DNA of 64,000 nucleotides from Yanghanlia caeni. Its GTDB lineage: Bacteria; Pseudomonadota; Gammaproteobacteria; Burkholderiales; Burkholderiaceae_B. The position numbers and the translations under genes are program-made. The notes under the pieces were generated by a model. That model had not been told where the DNA came from and ran no database searches. It saw only the letters and a list, made by a program, of their open reading frames with translations. The stretch spans positions 124,001 through 188,000 of the forward strand of contig JAUZQE010000001.1 in assembly GCA_030733815.1 (NCBI GenBank), given 5' to 3'. Positions 19,562-29,888 of this stretch are shown here, piece by piece. How positions within the stretch are numbered: the stretch's first letter is position 1; each line of letters begins with the position of its first letter.

Positions 19562-20176
19562 TCATTCCACCGAAGCCGGATCGGCGGCATCACGCGGTGC
19601 CGGCCGTTGCGGGGGAGTCGCCCCCCGCCAGCGGCGAATCACGCGCTGGAAAATGAGGGCATTGGGAATTTGAAGATACACGCCCGGCTGTGAAGCAGTG
19701 GAGTCTTCAAGCGTGATGTACAGCAGGTTGATGTCGACCACTTCGCCGCGTGCACCGGGTTTTTCGGCCGTGTCGAGTATTTCGACATGATCGCCAAGCC
19801 TCAGCGGCCGGGCCGTAAATATCAGAATGGCGCAGAACAGGTTCGAAAGTACGCTCCATGCGGCGAAGAAGGCCACGGCGGCAACGGCGGCGAACCCAGT
19901 GAAGGCTGTCCAGAGCACGGTTCCCGATACACCCAGCCGCCCCAGAATCAGCAGGGTTGCGCTGATGACAATTGCCCAGCGGGTGAACAGAATGGCCGGG
20001 CGCACCAGGTGCCGGGGCAGGTCGTAAAGTTCGCCGGCTTTGAGAATGACACGCCGGATGCTGCGTTGAAGCAGCATGGCGACGAGGGCAATGAGCAGCA
20101 ATTGGCCCAACAGCGCCAGGCTGTCGAGCCAATCGTGGGTCCAGACCGGAAGTTGGGCGGAGAGTGACGCAGACAT
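19562..20176 (-). CDS. Small-conductance mechanosensitive channel (MscS family)
   Basis: 204 residues from MSASLSAQLPVWTHDWLDSL; a start 26 codons earlier exists but is less likely. Hydrophobic helices occur near residues 21-38, 60-80 and 85-120. The pore-lining helix and beta domain follow the MscS pattern (SNLFCAILIFTARPLRLGDHVEI, then GEVVDINLLYITLEDS). It is shorter than E. coli MscS (286), with a reduced C-terminal cage. Next to ectoine synthesis genes, a role in releasing solutes after osmotic downshift is plausible. Confidence 0.88.
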   Translation of the reverse strand: MSASLSAQLPVWTHDWLDSLALLGQLLLIALVAMLLQRSIRRVILKAGELYDLPRHLVRPAILFTRWAIVISATLLILGRLGVSGTVLWTAFTGFAAVAAVAFFAAWSVLSNLFCAILIFTARPLRLGDHVEILDTAEKPGARGEVVDINLLYITLEDSTASQPGVYLQIPNALIFQRVIRRWRGATPPQRPAPRDAADPASVE

Positions 20177-20264
20177 GCTGCGTATCGTAGTGGAAACTCC
20201 GCCCGAAGTGCTAGGGATGCGTTGAACGATTACGGCTCGGTTTATGCCGAGCATCCTTATCGCG

Positions 20265-21713
20265 TCAGGCCGCGATCTCCACCGGTTTGCGATCGTCCGC
20301 TTCGATCAGCCCCGCATGCAGGCTGCGTACGGCGGCCTCGTAATCGTCTTCATCCACCACGAACTGAATATCCACCTGGCGCATCGACTGATGAATGGCC
20401 AGCACGTCGACCCGGGCGTCGGCCAGTGCCCGCACGGTGCGCGAGAGCATGCCGCTGATCTTCATGTCGGAACCAATGGCTGAAACGATCGCCACCTTGC
20501 GCGCCTGAAACTCGGCGTTGGGAAATTCTTCCTCGAGGTCGGCAATGATGCGCTTGATCTTGCCCAGCCCGGTATCCAGGAAGTGCGTGATCGTGTTGGC
20601 GTTAAGGTCTTTGGTGATGATGCGTGCGCGGTGCTGGTGTATGGCCTTGACGATGATGCTGTCGTAGCGGTTGGCGCCCATCATGTCCTGATCGAACACC
20701 TCAATCGCCATGACGCCTTTGCGCCCCGCAATGATTTCAACCTTGGGGCGGCTGCTGACGTATTCGCGCGTGATGAGCGTTCCGGCGTGTTCCGGCTCGA
20801 ACGTATTCTTCACCCGCAGCGCAATGCCCAGCTGGCGCAAACCCTTGGCGGCGCGGGGGTGGATGGCCTCCATGCCCAGGTTCGCCAGCTGGTCGGCCAC
20901 GTCGTAGTTGGTGCGGCCGATCGGCACGACCTTTTCGGTGCCCACCATGCGTGGGTCGGCGCTGCTCAGGTGAAATTCCTTGTGGATGATTGCTTCGCTG
21001 GCCTGGCTCACCACTGCGAGGCGGGCAAACGTCATTTCGCTGTAGCCGCGATCGAACGTGCGCACCATGCCTTCCTTGCACTGGCAGTAGCCGGTGACGA
21101 TGGGCAGCTCGCGTTCGAGATCCATTTCGTCGAACGCCTGGCGCAGGCGGTCGTCCAGCGGCAGCAGCTGAGTGTCGCGCCAGCCGGTCAGGTCAACGAA
21201 GCGTGCCGCAACGCCTTCGCGGCGCAATAGGGCCGCCATGTTATACGCCGAATGCACTTCGCCCAGCGACGCAAGCAGTTCGCGCAGCGTGGTCAGGTGT
21301 TCGGCAAGCTGAAAGTGGCCGTACGTACAGACGCGGCGCAGGTCCTGCAGGCAGCTGCGTACGCCTTCCATGCGTTCGGTGATGAACAGGTCGGCCTCAC
21401 GACGGTCGGCACATTCCCCGAATAACCGGGCGTTATGGGCCAGCATGGCCGAAAGCGCGCGGTCGAGCTGGGCTTCCCAGTGGTCGGATCCGCCGCTTTC
21501 TTCTTCAGCCTTGCCGGCAAACAGGGCATATACGCCGGGGTCGCCGCCGCGCTTGTGTTCCAGCAGCATATCGGTAATGCCGCCGTAGGCGGAGACCACG
21601 AAGATGCGGCCATACGGGTTGTGCTTTCTTCCGCCGTGAAGAACGATGTTGTCGCGCACGGCGGCGTAATCACTCATGGACGTGCCACCGATCTTCTCGA
21701 CAGTATGTGACAT
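20265..21713 (-). CDS. ask: Aspartate kinase of the ectoine pathway (Ask_Ect)
   Basis: 482 residues from MSHTVEKIGGTSMSDYAAV; the longer frame overlaps ectD. It phosphorylates aspartate, the first step towards aspartate semialdehyde, the ectoine precursor. Members of this ectoine-linked subfamily are thought to be less feedback inhibited. Kinase residues KIGGTSM near the start and paired ACT domains in the last 150 residues (KVAIVSAIGSDMKISGMLSR, then VDIQFVVDEDDYE) are visible. It is the last gene of ectABCD-ask, 13 bp after ectD. Confidence 0.96.
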   Translation of the reverse strand: MSHTVEKIGGTSMSDYAAVRDNIVLHGGRKHNPYGRIFVVSAYGGITDMLLEHKRGGDPGVYALFAGKAEEESGGSDHWEAQLDRALSAMLAHNARLFGECADRREADLFITERMEGVRSCLQDLRRVCTYGHFQLAEHLTTLRELLASLGEVHSAYNMAALLRREGVAARFVDLTGWRDTQLLPLDDRLRQAFDEMDLERELPIVTGYCQCKEGMVRTFDRGYSEMTFARLAVVSQASEAIIHKEFHLSSADPRMVGTEKVVPIGRTNYDVADQLANLGMEAIHPRAAKGLRQLGIALRVKNTFEPEHAGTLITREYVSSRPKVEIIAGRKGVMAIEVFDQDMMGANRYDSIIVKAIHQHRARIITKDLNANTITHFLDTGLGKIKRIIADLEEEFPNAEFQARKVAIVSAIGSDMKISGMLSRTVRALADARVDVLAIHQSMRQVDIQFVVDEDDYEAAVRSLHAGLIEADDRKPVEIAA

Positions 21714-21726
21714 GTGTTGGGGTTCC

Positions 21727-22680
21727 TCAAGCTGGGCGGAAATCGTCCGCCGTGTTCCTGCGTACGACAAGCGGCGTGATTTCGTCGCGTGTGGCAATGA
21801 ACTCGGGGCGCGGCGGCTGGTTGCAGAACGGTGCCTGCACCGCGTTGCTCAGTGCGTTGTAAACAAAAAAGGCGTTTGAACGCGGCAGGTGCGTGATGTT
21901 GCTGTTCGAACCGTGCATCAGATTGCAGTCGAAGATCAGCACCGAACCGGCCGGGCCCGCAGTGTCGACCAGCCCGCTGTCGTTGGCCAGCCACGCCAGG
22001 TTTTCATCGCTGGGCACACCGACTTCCTGTGCCTGGAGCGACATCTGGTAGTTGTCGGGCGGCGTTTCGCCTTCACATACCACATAGTGTTTGTGCGAAC
22101 CGGGCATGACCAGCAGCGGCCCGTTGTGCGGCGTGTTGTCGGTAAGTGAAACGGAAATGCTCAGTGCCCGGGGCAACGGCATGCCGTCTTCGATGTGCCA
22201 GGTTTCGAAGTCGGAGTGCCAGTAGAACTCCTTGCCGTGAAAACCCGGCTTGTAGTTCAGGCGGCTTTGGTGCAAGTAGACGTCATCACCCAGCAGATAA
22301 GCAGCCAGGCCGGCCAGCCGTTCGTCGGCCGCCAGCTTGGCAAACACGGCGCTGAGCGCGTGTACCTTGAAGATCGAACGTACCTTGCGTGAGCCCTTTT
22401 CGGTGATCACTTCGGGGCGCTCGAGCGACTCGGCCTGATGCCGCAGCCGGTCGAGTTCGGCCTGCAGGTGCGCCACTTCGTCGGGGGTGAACACATTGCG
22501 CAGCACCAGGAAGCCGTCGCGCTCGTATTGCTCGATGAGGCTGCGATCGACGGGCGGCTGCGTAGCCGGGTCGGCCCATACGCACGGGTGCTTGCGAGGC
22601 ACGATGGCGGCCTTCGAGTCACCACGCGATGGGTAAAGATCAACGCGGGACGTATCCCGCTCCAGTGTTTCAGTATTCAT
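21727..22680 (-). CDS. ectD: Ectoine 5-hydroxylase
   Basis: 317 residues. It is an Fe(II)/2-oxoglutarate dioxygenase that converts ectoine to 5-hydroxyectoine. The EctD signature FYWHSDFETWHIEDGMP (152-168) is intact. His155, Asp157 and His256 (in DCNLMHGSNSN) are the expected iron ligands. It is separated from ectC by three bases and followed by ask, so it is made together with the ectoine synthesis enzymes. Confidence 0.98.
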   Translation of the reverse strand: MNTETLERDTSRVDLYPSRGDSKAAIVPRKHPCVWADPATQPPVDRSLIEQYERDGFLVLRNVFTPDEVAHLQAELDRLRHQAESLERPEVITEKGSRKVRSIFKVHALSAVFAKLAADERLAGLAAYLLGDDVYLHQSRLNYKPGFHGKEFYWHSDFETWHIEDGMPLPRALSISVSLTDNTPHNGPLLVMPGSHKHYVVCEGETPPDNYQMSLQAQEVGVPSDENLAWLANDSGLVDTAGPAGSVLIFDCNLMHGSNSNITHLPRSNAFFVYNALSNAVQAPFCNQPPRPEFIATRDEITPLVVRRNTADDFRPA

Positions 22681-22683
22681 GCG

Positions 22684-23082
22684 TTATCCCTCCACAGTTT
22701 CGGCTTCCAGGGGGTAGGCGCCGGATGCGTCGTGCACTTCCTTGCCGTTCAAGGGCGGGTTGAAGACGCAGGCGCAGGTAATTTCATCCTTCACGCGCAG
22801 AATGTGGCGGTCGTGCTTGTCGAGCAGGTACATCGTGCCCGGGGCAAGACGGTAGACCTTGCCGTCATCCACGCACTCGATCTCGCCTTCGCCACTGATG
22901 ATGTAGACGGATTCGAGGTGATTCTGATAATGGATGGGCGTTTCGGTGCCGCTGTACAGCGTGGTGATGTGGAACGAAAAGCCCATGTTGTCGCTTTTGA
23001 GCGCAAGGCGGCAGCTGTCCCAGGTTTCGGCTTTCACCAGTCGGTCGGTTTTGCGGCATTCTTCAAGTGTGCGAACGATCAT
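22684..23082 (-). CDS. ectC: Ectoine synthase
   Basis: 132 residues from [14 protein letters not shown]; a 17-codon longer start is not family-like. It is a cupin enzyme that cyclises N-gamma-acetyl-diaminobutyrate to ectoine. The metal ligands described for this family align as Glu57, Tyr85 and His93 ([27 protein letters not shown]). It lies 62 bp after ectB and directly before ectD. Confidence 0.98.
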   Translation of the reverse strand: MIVRTLEECRKTDRLVKAETWDSCRLALKSDNMGFSFHITTLYSGTETPIHYQNHLESVYIISGEGEIECVDDGKVYRLAPGTMYLLDKHDRHILRVKDEITCACVFNPPLNGKEVHDASGAYPLEAETVEG

Positions 23083-23144
23083 TGTTGCTCCGTTTCTGTA
23101 ATGTTCATCAGGGTCTGAAAAGGGGGAGGCCAATGGCGGCGCGC

Positions 23145-25129
<1,985 letters not shown>

Positions 25130-25191
25130 ATTTCCGGGAGGATGCGACTGGTGTTGCCGACCTCTTTTTTAATTCGACGCAAATCAGTGTA

Positions 25192-25227
25192 TCACGAATG
25201 ATTTGAGCACGAATCATTAATTCGTGA
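25192..25227 (-). promoter_or_regulatory. Inverted repeat upstream of ectA (putative ect operator)
   Basis: TCACGAAT (25192-25199) and ATTCGTGA (25220-25227) are perfect inverted arms 20 bp apart. A second nested pair, AATGATT/AATCATT, lies between them. A -10-like TACACT lies next to the gene-proximal arm. This fits a regulated ect promoter; the regulator is unknown. Confidence 0.45.
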
Positions 25228-25284
25228 ATGGATGTGTGACGGAGGACGCAACGGGGGTGTATTCTTTTCGGTACGCAACAGTCG

Positions 25285-25797
25285 TTGCGTTTCTTTGCAC
25301 GCTCGTGCACTCGCATTGACCCCGCACTTTTGCTGGGGTGTGACCCGGGTGATCTTTTCACCACCCGCAATATCGCGAATCTGGTGCCGCCGCCCAACGA
25401 GGTGATCGGCCCGCAGGGCATTCTGGCCGCCATACAGTTCGCGGTAGACGACCTGAATGTGGAACGCATCATCGTGCTGGGCCATTCGCAGTGTGGCGGC
25501 ATTCGTGCGCTGATGCAGGGGCGCTCGGTGGGCGAGCGACCTGCCGATTATGTCAGCCGATGGATCGACATAGCCGCACCGGTGCGCGAGCTGGTTCTTC
25601 GCCAGCTGCCGCATGCGAGCCCGGAAGAGCGCTGCAGGGCGTGCGAGCAGGCCTCGATTCTGATGTCTCTGAAGAACCTCAAGCGTATGGAGAACGTGGC
25701 ATCGCGGCTGGAAGAGGGATCTCTTGCCCTGCATGGGTGGTACTTCGACATGATTTTCGACCAGGTCGCCACAGACAGCGGTTGCTGCAGCTGGTGA
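25285..25797 (+). pseudogene. Beta-carbonic anhydrase fragment, truncated at both ends
   Basis: The plus-strand frame is clearly beta-class carbonic anhydrase from DPALLLGCDPGDLFTTRNIANL through VLGHSQCGGIRALM to LALHGWYFD. The conserved start CSDSRxDP is reduced to CTRIDP, losing the active-site Asp, and the first 40 or so residues are missing. After HGWYFD the sequence leaves the family and runs into an opposing fragment. It is very likely non-functional. Confidence 0.8.
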
Positions 25798-25967
25798 TCG
25801 CTTGCACGCATCTTCACGGTGCCGTTGATGCTTTCGAGCTCCATGTCCTCCATGGCCAGCGCCACGTCTTTCGGTTCGGTCGAGCCGGATTCCTTGATGG
25901 CATTGGCCAGCAGCGCCACGGCGGAATAGGCCTGCAGCCAGGTCAGGTCGTCGTTGTACTTCTGCCT
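25780..25967 (-). pseudogene. C-terminal fragment of an ABC substrate-binding protein
   Basis: Minus-strand text FRQKYNDDLTWLQAYSAVAL, LANAIKESGSTEPKDVALAM and MRASDHQLQQPLSVATW is the C-terminal part of a LIV-type periplasmic binding protein. It is fused in frame to the end of the DUF849 fragment and has no stop of its own. Only about 60 codons remain. Confidence 0.75.
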
Positions 25968-26321
25968 GAAGCCCTCGACATGGATCAGGTCTTCCATGCC
26001 CGCGATGTACGACTGTTCCCAGGGGTATCGCCATTGCGTGATCTTCTGTGCCACAGAGTGAATCGAGAAGTTCATGGAGCCCATGTTCAGCGAACACATT
26101 TCGGGCTGCAGCTGTAACGGGTACGCCAGCCGTTCCTCGAGCGTCATGCGCGTGCTGCCACCCGTGGTGATGTTGATGACGGCGTCGGTCTGTTCGCGGA
26201 TACGCGGCACGATCATGTCGAAGACGGCCGGATCGGGGGTAGGGCGCCCGTCGTGCGGGTCGCGCGCGTGCAGGTGCACGATGGCCGCGCCGGCATTGGC
26301 CGCATCCACCGCGTTCTGCAC
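25968..26321 (-). pseudogene. Internal fragment of a beta-keto acid cleavage enzyme (DUF849/BKACE)
   Basis: AVDAANAGAAIVHLHARDP, DAVINITTGGSTRMTLEERL and PEMCSLNMGSMNF are diagnostic of the DUF849 family. The first 30 or so residues and the whole C-terminal half are missing. The frame passes directly into the substrate-binding fragment. It is remnant sequence, not a working enzyme. Confidence 0.8.
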
Positions 26322-26329
26322 GAAGCACT

Positions 26330-26940
26330 TCGCCGAAGGTGCAGCCCAGTGCGGCCGACATGCCGCTGAACGTGGCGTTCATCAGCACTTTCGACCAGCG
26401 GATGCCCATGAGGTCGGGCAGGATGCGGGTGGTGCCCACACATGAAAGGTAATCGTGAACCTGTGCCAGTCGAGGCCGCGGTTCGCCGTCGATCTCGCCG
26501 ATCTCGAAGGCAAAATCGCGCATGGTTTCCACCTTGGTGGTGAGCTGGGAGACGCCCGGCCCGATCCACGTGGCGCCGAACCCCACGGCGCCACCCACGG
26601 TGCGCGAGGCCGAGACGTACGACGCGACGCGAGGCTCGGGTATGCCGTTTTGCAAGGTGCACACCACGCTTTGATCGTGAAGAAAGGGCAGCAGGTGCCC
26701 GAGCACGGCGTCGTTGGCCGTTTGCTTGTTCAGAAGAAAGCCCAGGTCGTAGTGGTCGGTCATTTCCTGGGGAGTGAGGGCCTTTACGGGAACGACGAGC
26801 TCGAGCTCGCCGGTGATGCGTGCGCCGTCGCGATTCAGGGCGGCCACGTGTTCGGCGTTGGTGTCGATGAGGTCGATCGGGCGCCCGCCCTGAGTCATCA
26901 GTGCGCCGATGAAGACGACCGTCTGCAGGCGGGCGACACT
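26330..26940 (-). pseudogene. Ketopantoate-reductase-like (ApbA/PanE) fragment
   Basis: The frame reads DLIDTNAEHVAALNRDGARI, TLQNGIPEPRVASYVSASRT and WSKVLMNATFSGMSAALGC, as in the ApbA/PanE family. The NAD(P)-binding Gly-rich start (GxGxxG) is missing and replaced by VFIGALMTQGGRP. The C-terminal domain is lost at the junction with DUF849 sequence after TFGEVLRAE. It is broken at both ends. Confidence 0.75.
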
Positions 26941-26973
26941 GCCGAAGAGGGCGTGATCGAGGGGGTAGCCCCC

Positions 26974-28344
26974 CTACTTGCCTATACAGAAACTCGAGAA
27001 GATTTCGCCCAGCAGGTCGTCGCTGGTGAACTGGCCGGTGATGGCACCCAGCGCCTCATGTGCAAGGCGCAGTTCTTCGGCAAAGAGGTCGAGCACCTGG
27101 TCGTCATGTTCGGCATGTTCGCGGGCCCTGTTCAGGTGCTCGCCCGCCTCTTCAAGCGCACGCAGATGGCGTTCGCGGGCCAGCCAGGGCGATTGTGCGC
27201 CGGGCGACCAGCCGGCGATATCAAGCAGCCGCCGTCGCAGCTGGTCGAGATTGTGACCGGTTTTGGCAGAGATATACAAAGTATCTTCTTCCGACGTGTC
27301 GGCGCCCGCCGTCGCGTCGATCAGATCGACCTTGTTGACGACCGTGAGAATCGGCGTGCGCACGGGCAGGCGCTGCGCGATCTGAACCTCGAGTTCGTCG
27401 GTGGCGTCGCGCGCGTCCTGCAGGTGTATGACGACGTCGGCACGTTCGATCTCGGCCCATGTGCGGGCGATGCCGATGCGCTCCACCTCGTCGTCGGTTT
27501 CCCGCAAACCAGCCGTATCTACGATGTGTATTGGTACGCCATCGATGTGAATTTGCTGAATGACGCGGTCGCGCGTCGTGCCGGCGATCGCGGTCACAAT
27601 GGCGACGTCGTCGCCTGCAAGTGCATTCAGCAGGCTCGACTTGCCCACGTTGGGCCGCCCGGCGAGCACGACGTGCAGGCCTTCGCGCAGAATCATGCCC
27701 TGGCGTGCGTCGCGCCGTATGGCGGCCAAGTCGGCGATGATGCCGTCCAGTGTGGGTTTGGCCTGGTATTTTTCCAGAAAGTCGATTTCTTCTTCGGGAA
27801 AGTCGAGCGTGGCTTCCACCAGCATGCGCAGGTGAATGATGCGCTCGTTCAATTCGCTCACCGCTTTCGAGAATGCACCGCTGAGCGAGGCCATGGCGCT
27901 GCGCGCGGCCGCTTCCGATGAGGCATCGATGAGGTCGGCCACTGCTTCGGCCTGAGCAAGGTCGAGCCGGTCGTTCAGAAACGCGCGTTGCGTGAACTCG
28001 CCCGGCTGCGCATGGCGCACTCCCCACGGGCGGCCCGCCTCGATGCAATGCTGCAGCACACGGCGCAACACTGCGGGGCCGCCGTGGCCCTGCAATTCCA
28101 GCACGTCTTCGCCGGTGTAGGAATGCGGCCCCTTGAAATAGAGCACGATGCCGGCATCAATGGGCTGGCCTTGCGAATCGTTGAACGGAAGGTAGTGCGC
28201 ATGGCGGGCCTTGAGCGGCGTGTCGAACAGCGCGGCGGCCAGGCCGTCGAGATTGGGGCCGGAGATGCGCACCACGCCGATTCCCCCCTTGCCCGGGGCG
28301 GTGGCGATGGCGGCAATCGGGTCAGTCGTACCGGAGATCGTCAT
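26974..28344 (-). CDS. mnmE: tRNA modification GTPase MnmE (TrmE)
   Basis: 456 residues. It works with MnmG to modify wobble U34 of tRNAs. The N-terminal folate-binding domain is followed by a helical domain interrupted by the G domain: G1 is GRPNVGKSS (229-237) and G3 DTAGLRET. The C terminus carries the family FCIGK (452-456). It lies away from yidC and from mnmG, between recombination scars, although it is intact. Confidence 0.98.
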   Translation of the reverse strand: MTISGTTDPIAAIATAPGKGGIGVVRISGPNLDGLAAALFDTPLKARHAHYLPFNDSQGQPIDAGIVLYFKGPHSYTGEDVLELQGHGGPAVLRRVLQHCIEAGRPWGVRHAQPGEFTQRAFLNDRLDLAQAEAVADLIDASSEAAARSAMASLSGAFSKAVSELNERIIHLRMLVEATLDFPEEEIDFLEKYQAKPTLDGIIADLAAIRRDARQGMILREGLHVVLAGRPNVGKSSLLNALAGDDVAIVTAIAGTTRDRVIQQIHIDGVPIHIVDTAGLRETDDEVERIGIARTWAEIERADVVIHLQDARDATDELEVQIAQRLPVRTPILTVVNKVDLIDATAGADTSEEDTLYISAKTGHNLDQLRRRLLDIAGWSPGAQSPWLARERHLRALEEAGEHLNRAREHAEHDDQVLDLFAEELRLAHEALGAITGQFTSDDLLGEIFSSFCIGK

Positions 28345-28456
28345 GAAAGCAAGTCAGTCAATGCGGGGCTTTGTCTGAATAGGCAAAACGGCCTCAGACC
28401 GTTAATATCGGCCCGAACTTTTCAGGTCGGGTCGGTCGGAAATCAGGAGCCAACAC

Positions 28457-28798
28457 ATGACACTCTATCAGGCGTATGTGTATCTAACTATTGCAATTGT
28501 TTGCGAAGTGATAGCAACTACGGCTTTGAAAGCGTCGGATGGATTCACGCAGCTGTGGCCGAGCGTGGTCACCGCCGTGGGGTATGCCATCGCATTCTAC
28601 TGTCTCGCCCAGACTTTGAAAGTGATCCCCACCGGCGTGGCCTACGCGCTCTGGTCGGGCATCGGCATCGTGCTGATTTCCGTGGTGGGCTGGGTCGTCA
28701 TGAAGCAGGTGCTCGACGTTCCGGCACTCATAGGCATGGGTCTGATCGTGGCCGGCGTGGTGGTCATCAACGTTTTTTCCAGCACCGTCAGCCACTAA
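28457..28798 (+). CDS. Small multidrug resistance (SMR/EmrE-type) transporter
   Basis: 113 residues with four membrane helices. SMR proteins are proton-coupled exporters of cationic compounds. The essential membrane Glu is Glu17 in AIVCEVIATTALK, and GVAYALWSGIGIVLI with GLIVAGVVVINVFS match the family. CAGGAG precedes the ATG and a terminator follows at 28875, so it is a single-gene unit divergent from mnmE. Substrate is unknown; some relatives handle quaternary ammonium compounds. Confidence 0.93.
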   Translation: MTLYQAYVYLTIAIVCEVIATTALKASDGFTQLWPSVVTAVGYAIAFYCLAQTLKVIPTGVAYALWSGIGIVLISVVGWVVMKQVLDVPALIGMGLIVAGVVVINVFSSTVSH

Positions 28799-28874
28799 CC
28801 GTTGCGGCGCGCATTTGAATCACGACCGGCCTTTCAGCCGCTCGATAAAGAGCACACGCAGAAATGAAAAGAAG

Positions 28875-28908
28875 GCGCCCGGGCCACATTGGGGGCTCGG
28901 GCGCTTTT
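28875..28908 (+). terminator. Rho-independent terminator after the SMR gene
   Basis: The stem GCGCCCGGGCC with GGCTCGGGCGC is followed by TTTT on the plus strand. It lies 77 bp past the SMR stop. Confidence 0.8.
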
Positions 28909-28972
28909 ATGCCGGCTTGCGATCAAAATCGGCTGCCGCGCCGGTTTGGCGGGTGGGCTCGACCGTGACCGG

Positions 28973-29181
28973 TCAGGCCTGCGCCGGTTCCGTGCGGCGT
29001 TCGATCGCGTCGATGGCGGCCGCCACACCCGCACCATAAGCGGGATCGGCCTGGGTGCAGTGCCAGATATGGCGTTCCTGCACGTCGCGCGACACCCCGG
29101 CGATTGCGCGCGCCGTATTCTCGAAGAGGCGCTGCTGCTCTTCGGGCGTCATCAGGCGGAACAGATTGCCAGGCTGGCTAT
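28973..29181 (-). pseudogene. C-terminal fragment of a catalase
   Basis: The minus-strand frame reads YSQPGNLFRLMTPEEQQRLF, ENTARAIAGVSRDVQERHIW and CTQADPAYGAGVAAAIDAIE, then stops at 28973-28975. This is the last 70 or so residues of a heme catalase (KatA type). It begins within the last codons of livF in another frame, with no start of its own. The rest of the catalase is absent, so this is a recombination scar. Confidence 0.85.
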
Positions 29182-29888
29182 AGCCCCAGATAGGGCTGCA
29201 GGGCCTGTTGCTGGGCCAGGTAATCTTCAGACGTGCCCTGCCAGGCGACGCGGCCCTTCTCGACGATGTAGTGCCGGTCGGCCAGCGGGAGCATGGGGGT
29301 CAGGTTCTTGTCGATACACAGAATGGCCAGGCCCGTTTGCTTGAGCATGGCCAGCGCCTGCCAGATGTCGCGGCGCACGAGGGGAGCCAGACCCTCGGTG
29401 GCTTCGTCGAGAATGAGCAGGCGCGGGTTGGTCATGAGCGCCCGGCCGATCGCCAGCATTTGCTGCTCGCCACCGGAAAGGCGTGTGCCGGGGTTGCTGC
29501 GCCGTTCCTGCAGGCGAGGAAACAGCTCGTATACGCGCGCCAGATTCCAGGGTGAGCGGGTGGCCTTGGGCACGCGCGCGGTGGCCAGCAGGTTTTCCTC
29601 CACGCTCAGATTCGGGAAGATCTGGCGCCCCTCGGGCACCAGGCCGATGCCCGAGCGGGCGATCTGGTGGCTGGCGCTGCGGGTGATGTCGCGGCCATCC
29701 AGGTGCAGCGTGCCGGACTGTGCGCGCAGCAGCCCCACCATGCACTTCACGGTGGTGCTCTTGCCCATGCCGTTGCGCCCCAAAAGCGTGACGAACTCGC
29801 CGGCGTTCACGTGCAGGCTCATGCCATGCAGCACGCGGCTGTGCCCGTACCCGGCGTACACGTTGTCGAGGCTCAGCAGCGCCGTCAT
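29178..29888 (-). CDS. livF: LIV-type ABC transporter ATPase LivF (system 1)
   Basis: 236 residues. It is one of the two ATPases of a branched-chain amino acid/amide-type importer. Walker A is GRNGMGKSTT, the signature LSGGEQQMLAIGRAL and Walker B RLLILDEATEGLAP. Its start overlaps the livMG stop (ATGA). Its last codons abut a catalase remnant, so the natural C terminus may have been rewritten at the join. It belongs to the 29.2-33.9 kb transporter operon. Confidence 0.95.
   Translation of the reverse strand: MTALLSLDNVYAGYGHSRVLHGMSLHVNAGEFVTLLGRNGMGKSTTVKCMVGLLRAQSGTLHLDGRDITRSASHQIARSGIGLVPEGRQIFPNLSVEENLLATARVPKATRSPWNLARVYELFPRLQERRSNPGTRLSGGEQQMLAIGRALMTNPRLLILDEATEGLAPLVRRDIWQALAMLKQTGLAILCIDKNLTPMLPLADRHYIVEKGRVAWQGTSEDYLAQQQALQPYLGL

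Noticed and set aside
25192-26898. Single 568-codon chimeric gene
   Set aside because: Recognisable families change abruptly along it and across frames; each part lacks essential regions, so fragments are the better reading.
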